NCBI GenBank assembly: GCA_023441125.1
Contig: JAEZQV010000170.1
Coordinates: forward strand, 1 to 8,244
DNA length: 8,244 nucleotides
Source of the DNA: Bacillota bacterium
Lineage (GTDB): Bacteria; Bacillota_C; Negativicutes; Sporomusales; Sporomusaceae
Reading direction: 5' to 3'
In this document: one piece after another, positions 5,189 to 8,244 of the stretch
How the letters are laid out: each line of letters starts with the position of its first letter
Numbering within the stretch: the first letter of the stretch is position 1
Notes under the pieces: model-generated
What the model was told of the DNA's origin: nothing
The model's database searches: none
What the model saw: only the letters and a program-made list of their open reading frames with translations
Translations under genes and position numbers: made by a program

Positions 5189-7303
5189 CTATTTGCCGGT
5201 CGAACCTTCCGGGCTATTGTCCTTTGCTTCGGCTTTTAACAATTCCTTACGCGATAAATTAATCCGGCCCTGACGGTCAATTTCAGTTACCTTGACCATA
5301 ATTTCATCGCCTGGTTTAACCACATCTTCGACTTTGGCAACCCGTTCGCGGGCGAGTTGTGAGATATGGACAAGGCCTTCCTTGCCTGGCAATATCTCGA
5401 CAAACGCACCAAAATTCATGAGGCGGGTAACTTTCCCCGTATACGTACCGCCCACTTCTACATCGCGTACCAGTGTTTCAATAATGCGGACGGCTTTCTG
5501 ACCGGCTTCCACATCAACGGCGGCAATAAATACTTTGCCGTCATCCTCAATGTCGATAGTTACACCGGTTTCTTCAATAATCTTCTTGATCGTCTTACCG
5601 CCTGGTCCAATTACGTCGCGGATTTTGTCCGGATCAATCTCCATCGTAATAATCCGCGGGGCAAACGGCGAAAGTTCTTTGCGCGGCTCGCTGATGGCTT
5701 CCAGCATTTTACCCATGATATGCATCCGGCCGCGTCTGGCCTGGGCGAGGGCCGCTTCAAATATTTCTTTGGTAATGCCGGATATTTTCATATCCATCTG
5801 CATGGCGGTTACACCCTGGGCAGTACCGGCTACTTTAAAGTCCATATCGCCAAGGGCATCTTCCATGCCTTGAATATCTGTCAGAATTGTATAATGGTCA
5901 CCATCTTTAACCAGCCCCATGGCAACGCCGGAAACCGGGGCCTTAATGGGTACGCCGGCGTCCATTAAGGATAACGTGCTGCCGCAGACGCTGCCCATGG
6001 AGGTCGAGCCGTTAGACTCCAGCACTTCGGACACTAAGCGGATGGTATACGGGAATTCCGTCTCGGAAGGAATAACTGCCAATAATGCCCTTTCCGCCAA
6101 GGCGCCGTGGCCGATTTCACGCCGGCCGGGTCCCCGCGACGGTCTGGTCTCGCCTACGCTAAAGGAAGGGAAGTTATAATGATGCATATAGCGCTTGGAC
6201 TCTTCAACGCCGAGACCGTCGAGAATCTGCTCGTCCCCGATTGCCCCCAGGGTGGTAACCGTCAGCACCTGCGTCTGACCGCGGGTAAATAAACCGGAGC
6301 CATGGGTGCGGGCCAGTAGACCCACCTCGCAGGTAATGGGCCGTACTTCTTCGATTTGGCGGCCGTCCGGGCGGATTTTATCCACCGTGATCATTTTCCG
6401 GACAATTTCCTTGAGAACTTTTTGGAACATGTAACTGATGTCCTTTTCGTTCTCAGGATATAAAGCCAGAAAATGCTCTACCGCTTCCTCTTTAACCTGT
6501 TTAATATTTTCTTCGCGCTGCAGTTTATCCGAATTGGCTACTGCCGTTTTCAAGTTCCCGGTTATGTACTCCCGCATAGCGGCATCAATGTCTGCGGGGA
6601 CTTCATACAACGGTTTTGCTTTTTTGGTTTTGCCAATTTGTGCAATAATGCTCTCCTGGAAAGCAACAATTTCTTTGATCGCTTCATGACCAAATAGAAT
6701 GGCCTCCAGCATGGTGGCTTCCGATAATTCTTTGGCCCCGGCTTCAACCATCAAAATGGCATCCTTCGTGCCGGCTACGACCAGGTTCAGATCACTGTTT
6801 TCCTGTTGCTCAACGGTTGGATTTAAAATAAATTCATTGTTAAGCAGGCCAACACGTACACCGCCGATTGGTCCGTTAAAATTGATGTCCGAAACACCCA
6901 ACGCGCAGGATGCGCCAATCATAGCCGGTATATCGGGCGGGTTATTTTGATCTACTGACATAACAGTAGCGACTACATGAACATCATTACGCAGCCCGTC
7001 GGCAAACAGCGGTCGAATAGGCCGGTCGATCAAACGACCAGCTAGAATAGCCGCTTCACTGGGGCGGCCTTCCCGCTTAATAAAACCGCCGGGAATTTTT
7101 CCGACTGAGTATAAACGCTCTTCATAATCGACTGTTAAGGGAAAAAAGTCAATTCCCATACGCGGTTCAGCCGATTGCGTTGCCGTTACCAGTACAGCGG
7201 TATCGCCATAACGCACCAGTACAGCCCCGCTAGCTTGTTTGGCCAGTTTCCCCGATTCAATAATCAAGGTACGGCCACCTAGCTCCATCTGGAATTTACC
7301 CAT
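5189..7303 (-). CDS. pnp: Polyribonucleotide nucleotidyltransferase (PNPase)
   Basis: 3'-to-5' phosphorolytic exoribonuclease that degrades RNA to nucleoside diphosphates; trimeric and cytosolic, a core partner of RNA decay. The 704 residues have the full domain order: first RNase PH domain (about 1-145), helical linker domain (about 150-310), second, catalytic RNase PH domain (about 312-545), KH domain with the GPGG loop (566-569), and S1 domain (about 617-689). Catalytic Asp482, Asp488 and Lys490 lie in [10 protein letters not shown] (481-490), and the phosphate-binding loop [13 protein letters not shown] (430-442) is present. Length is normal, with no frameshift. The frame stays open to a TTG at 7345, but the ATG at 7303 has a strong SD and begins with the usual [14 protein letters not shown] start. 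It follows rpsO as in most bacteria, separated by a terminator, so it probably also has its own promoter. Confidence 0.97.
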   Translation of the reverse strand: MGKFQMELGGRTLIIESGKLAKQASGAVLVRYGDTAVLVTATQSAEPRMGIDFFPLTVDYEERLYSVGKIPGGFIKREGRPSEAAILAGRLIDRPIRPLFADGLRNDVHVVATVMSVDQNNPPDIPAMIGASCALGVSDINFNGPIGGVRVGLLNNEFILNPTVEQQENSDLNLVVAGTKDAILMVEAGAKELSEATMLEAILFGHEAIKEIVAFQESIIAQIGKTKKAKPLYEVPADIDAAMREYITGNLKTAVANSDKLQREENIKQVKEEAVEHFLALYPENEKDISYMFQKVLKEIVRKMITVDKIRPDGRQIEEVRPITCEVGLLARTHGSGLFTRGQTQVLTVTTLGAIGDEQILDGLGVEESKRYMHHYNFPSFSVGETRPSRGPGRREIGHGALAERALLAVIPSETEFPYTIRLVSEVLESNGSTSMGSVCGSTLSLMDAGVPIKAPVSGVAMGLVKDGDHYTILTDIQGMEDALGDMDFKVAGTAQGVTAMQMDMKISGITKEIFEAALAQARRGRMHIMGKMLEAISEPRKELSPFAPRIITMEIDPDKIRDVIGPGGKTIKKIIEETGVTIDIEDDGKVFIAAVDVEAGQKAVRIIETLVRDVEVGGTYTGKVTRLMNFGAFVEILPGKEGLVHISQLARERVAKVEDVVKPGDEIMVKVTEIDRQGRINLSRKELLKAEAKDNSPEGSTGK

Positions 7304-7313
7304 ATTTTGTTTT

Positions 7314-7319
7314 CCTCCT
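7314..7319 (-). promoter_or_regulatory. SD that sets the pnp start
   Basis: AGGAGG on the minus strand lies 10 bases before the ATG at 7303. The longer in-frame start (TTG at 7345) has no SD. The 92 bases between this site and the rpsO terminator are very AT-rich; I could not identify a convincing promoter pair there. Confidence 0.75.
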
Positions 7320-7411
7320 CTGTTAAACCCCTTTTCTCTTAGCAAAGATTAACTGTTCGACATTTTTCTTATTATTCCCTTTTTTATTTTTCTTTAACCT
7401 GGAAAATAAAT

Positions 7412-7437
7412 AAAAAAAGCGGAAAATCCGCTTTTTT
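7412..7437 (-). terminator. Intrinsic terminator of rpsO
   Basis: On the minus strand GCGGA (7431-7427) and TCCGC (7423-7419) pair around a TTT loop, extended by six A-T pairs, with seven T's (7418-7412) on the 3' side. The A-run of the stem overlaps the last bases of the rpsO stop codon, so the hairpin starts immediately at the end of the gene. Its symmetry would also allow termination in the other direction. Confidence 0.9.
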
Positions 7438-7702
7438 ACTTACGCAGGTTGAGTTTTTCCAGTATCGAACGGTAACGTTCAATATCATTCTCACGCAGAT
7501 AGTTCAAGAGACCTCTGCGCTGACCAACCATTTTTAGGAGACCGCGGCGAGAATGATGGTCTTTCTTATGCTCTCTTAAGTGCTCGGTAAGATAATTAAT
7601 CCGTTCAGTAAGTATCGCAATCTGAACTTCCGGAGAGCCGGTATCATTTAAATGTACACGGTATTTCTCAATAAGTTTTTGTTTGTTTTCAGGTGTCAAC
7701 AC
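7436..7702 (-). CDS. rpsO: 30S ribosomal protein S15
   Basis: Small-subunit primary binding protein that organises the 16S rRNA central domain. It has 88 residues, essentially the family length. Signatures include [19 protein letters not shown] (17-35), the [15 protein letters not shown] segment with its rRNA-contacting His/Asp/Ser residues (42-56), and [10 protein letters not shown] (60-69). The start is GTG, supported by an excellent SD (AGGAGGTG, 7710-7717); no ATG is available at a suitable distance. It has its own promoter and leader downstream of ribF, and a terminator at its end, so it can be expressed as a single-gene unit. S15 often represses its own translation by binding its leader, and the leader here is structured. 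Confidence 0.97.
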   Translation of the reverse strand: MLTPENKQKLIEKYRVHLNDTGSPEVQIAILTERINYLTEHLREHKKDHHSRRGLLKMVGQRRGLLNYLRENDIERYRSILEKLNLRK

Positions 7703-7801
7703 GATGGTTCACCTCCTTTTAAACTTGCTTATCCCCATTAGCCAAGACACCGCCGGAGACTCGGATATCCTCGCTACGGTTGATATGTGATGTAATCACT
7801 A
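7703..7801 (-). promoter_or_regulatory. Structured rpsO 5' leader, possible S15 autoregulation
   Basis: The expected RNA has a 5' hairpin GUGAU-UAC-AUCAC (7799-7787). Further down, CCGAG can pair with CUUGG around a GC-rich interior. Alternatively, CUUGGCU can pair with AGCAAG (one bulged G), enclosing a loop that contains GGGGAUA. That loop is complementary to the UAUCC further upstream, allowing a pseudoknot. These mutually exclusive folds lie just ahead of the rpsO SD. Several S15 leader classes use such structures to repress translation. The pairings are visible; assignment to a specific class was not possible. Confidence 0.45.
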
Positions 7802-7807
7802 AAAAAT

Positions 7808-7836
7808 ATTTTAACATAAAACTTAAGCCATGTAAA
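7808..7836 (-). promoter_or_regulatory. Sigma-A promoter for rpsO
   Basis: On the minus strand TTTACA (7836-7831) and TAAAAT (7813-7808) are separated by exactly 17 bases, and the -10 is preceded by TGT, giving an extended -10 (TGTTAAAAT). It lies just downstream of the ribF stop, predicts RNA starting near 7801, and so gives a leader of about 100 bases for rpsO. Confidence 0.8.
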
Positions 7837-7847
7837 TCATCTACTGA

Positions 7848-8244
7848 CTAAAAATAATAATTTCGGGCAAAATTGATATCTGCCGCCATCTGGTGTTTAA
7901 GCTGCTCAACCGAACTGAAAGCGATCTCGCCACGAATGCGGTCAATAAATTCCACTGTCAGCGGCAGGCCATAAATGGAGCGGTCAAAATCGAGGATATG
8001 AATTTCAATACGGCGGGTTTGCCGGGTAAAGGTGGGATTATTGCCGATATTGGCAACCCCATTATGTTTTATGCCCATTTCATCAATGGCATATACGGCA
8101 TACACGCCGTCAGCCGGCACAAGCAAACCCTGGGGAATGGCCAGATTGGCCGTCGGAAATCCCAGCGTGCTGCCCCGTTGGTCGCCCTTGATAACTTCAC
8201 CCGTGATTGCCGCCAAACGGCCGAGCAATCTGGCTGCCTGGCGC
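7848..8244 (-). CDS. ribF: Bifunctional riboflavin kinase/FAD synthetase, C-terminal part
   Basis: Makes FMN from riboflavin and FAD from FMN. Only the C-terminal part is in the window: the frame is open to the upstream edge (reading RQAARLLGRLAAITG), so the N-terminal FAD synthetase domain lies outside. What remains is the riboflavin kinase domain, with the flavin/ATP-binding motif GDQRGSTLGFPTANL, then DGVYAVY, NIGNNPTF and the RIEIHILDFDRSIYG segment that holds the catalytic Glu. The end at NYYF follows the conserved final helix at the usual distance, so the 3' end is intact. No terminator is seen between ribF and rpsO; the rpsO promoter begins 12 bases after the stop, so some read-through into rpsO is likely. 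The order ribF-rpsO-pnp is widely conserved in Firmicutes. Confidence 0.95.
   Translation of the reverse strand, partial: RQAARLLGRLAAITGEVIKGDQRGSTLGFPTANLAIPQGLLVPADGVYAVYAIDEMGIKHNGVANIGNNPTFTRQTRRIEIHILDFDRSIYGLPLTVEFIDRIRGEIAFSSVEQLKHQMAADINFARNYYF

Noticed and set aside
5366..5968. Plus-strand open frame (200 codons) opposite pnp
   Set aside because: It is antisense to the most conserved part of PNPase, has no family motifs, and no sign of its own transcription unit.
7304..7345. Longer PNPase with a TTG start at 7345
   Set aside because: The 14 extra residues ([13 protein letters not shown] type) are not PNPase-like and lack an SD, whereas the ATG at 7303 has AGGAGG in front.
7848..8228. 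A complete small gene starting at 8228
   Set aside because: The first codon is TTG inside a frame that stays open to the window edge and reads as the middle of ribF; it is a truncated view of a larger gene.

Overview
This window is a stretch of bacterial chromosome in which every supportable gene lies on the minus strand. Reading 5' to 3' on that strand (high to low coordinates), the order is ribF (3' part), rpsO, pnp, a YlxY-like polysaccharide deacetylase, a secreted GH18 glycosidase, a secreted N-acetylmuramoyl-L-alanine amidase, an M16 zinc protease (MlpA/YmxG type), dut, and the start of an unrecognised membrane protein cut by the window edge. The backbone ribF-rpsO-pnp-ylxY-mlpA is the classic Bacillus/Clostridia order. 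Together with the spore-type cell-wall enzymes it points to an endospore-forming Firmicute. The moderate GC content and the insertion of amidase and GH18 genes between ylxY and mlpA would suit a Negativicute of the Sporomusaceae type. That lineage assignment is an inference from memory, not shown by the sequence alone.

Region by region: 7848-8244 is the riboflavin kinase end of ribF. 7703-7847 carries a good sigma-A promoter and a structured leader for rpsO (7436-7702), which ends in a strong hairpin terminator at 7412-7437. pnp (5189-7303) follows and ends in a hairpin at 5150-5175. The deacetylase (4349-5071) has its own sigma-E-like promoter and a GNRA-loop terminator (4317-4341). The GH18 enzyme (2997-4226) and the amidase (2097-2969) form a two-gene operon closed by a terminator at 2041-2081. 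mlpA (705-1958) and dut (249-692) form a third, tightly coupled unit. This unit may continue into the membrane-protein gene starting at 167, whose Shine-Dalgarno sequence is locked in a long hairpin. No intergenic gap exceeds 150 bases.

Functionally there are two themes. Housekeeping: flavin synthesis, ribosomal protein S15, RNA turnover by PNPase, and dUTP clean-up. Cell envelope and probably spore cortex: a deacetylase-like protein, a muramyl amidase and a SleL/YdhD-type glycosidase, the same three enzyme classes that make and degrade muramic-delta-lactam cortex in Bacillus. Sigma-E-like promoter motifs ahead of the deacetylase and, less clearly, ahead of the GH18-amidase pair fit a mother-cell sporulation role.

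I found no mobile element, CRISPR array, tRNA or rRNA, and no clearly new defence or biosynthetic system. The most interesting signals are the SD-sequestering hairpin after dut, the matching N-terminal hydrophobic segment of the amidase and GH18 proteins, the sigma-E-like promoters, the degenerate active site of the deacetylase, and the rpsO leader structure.
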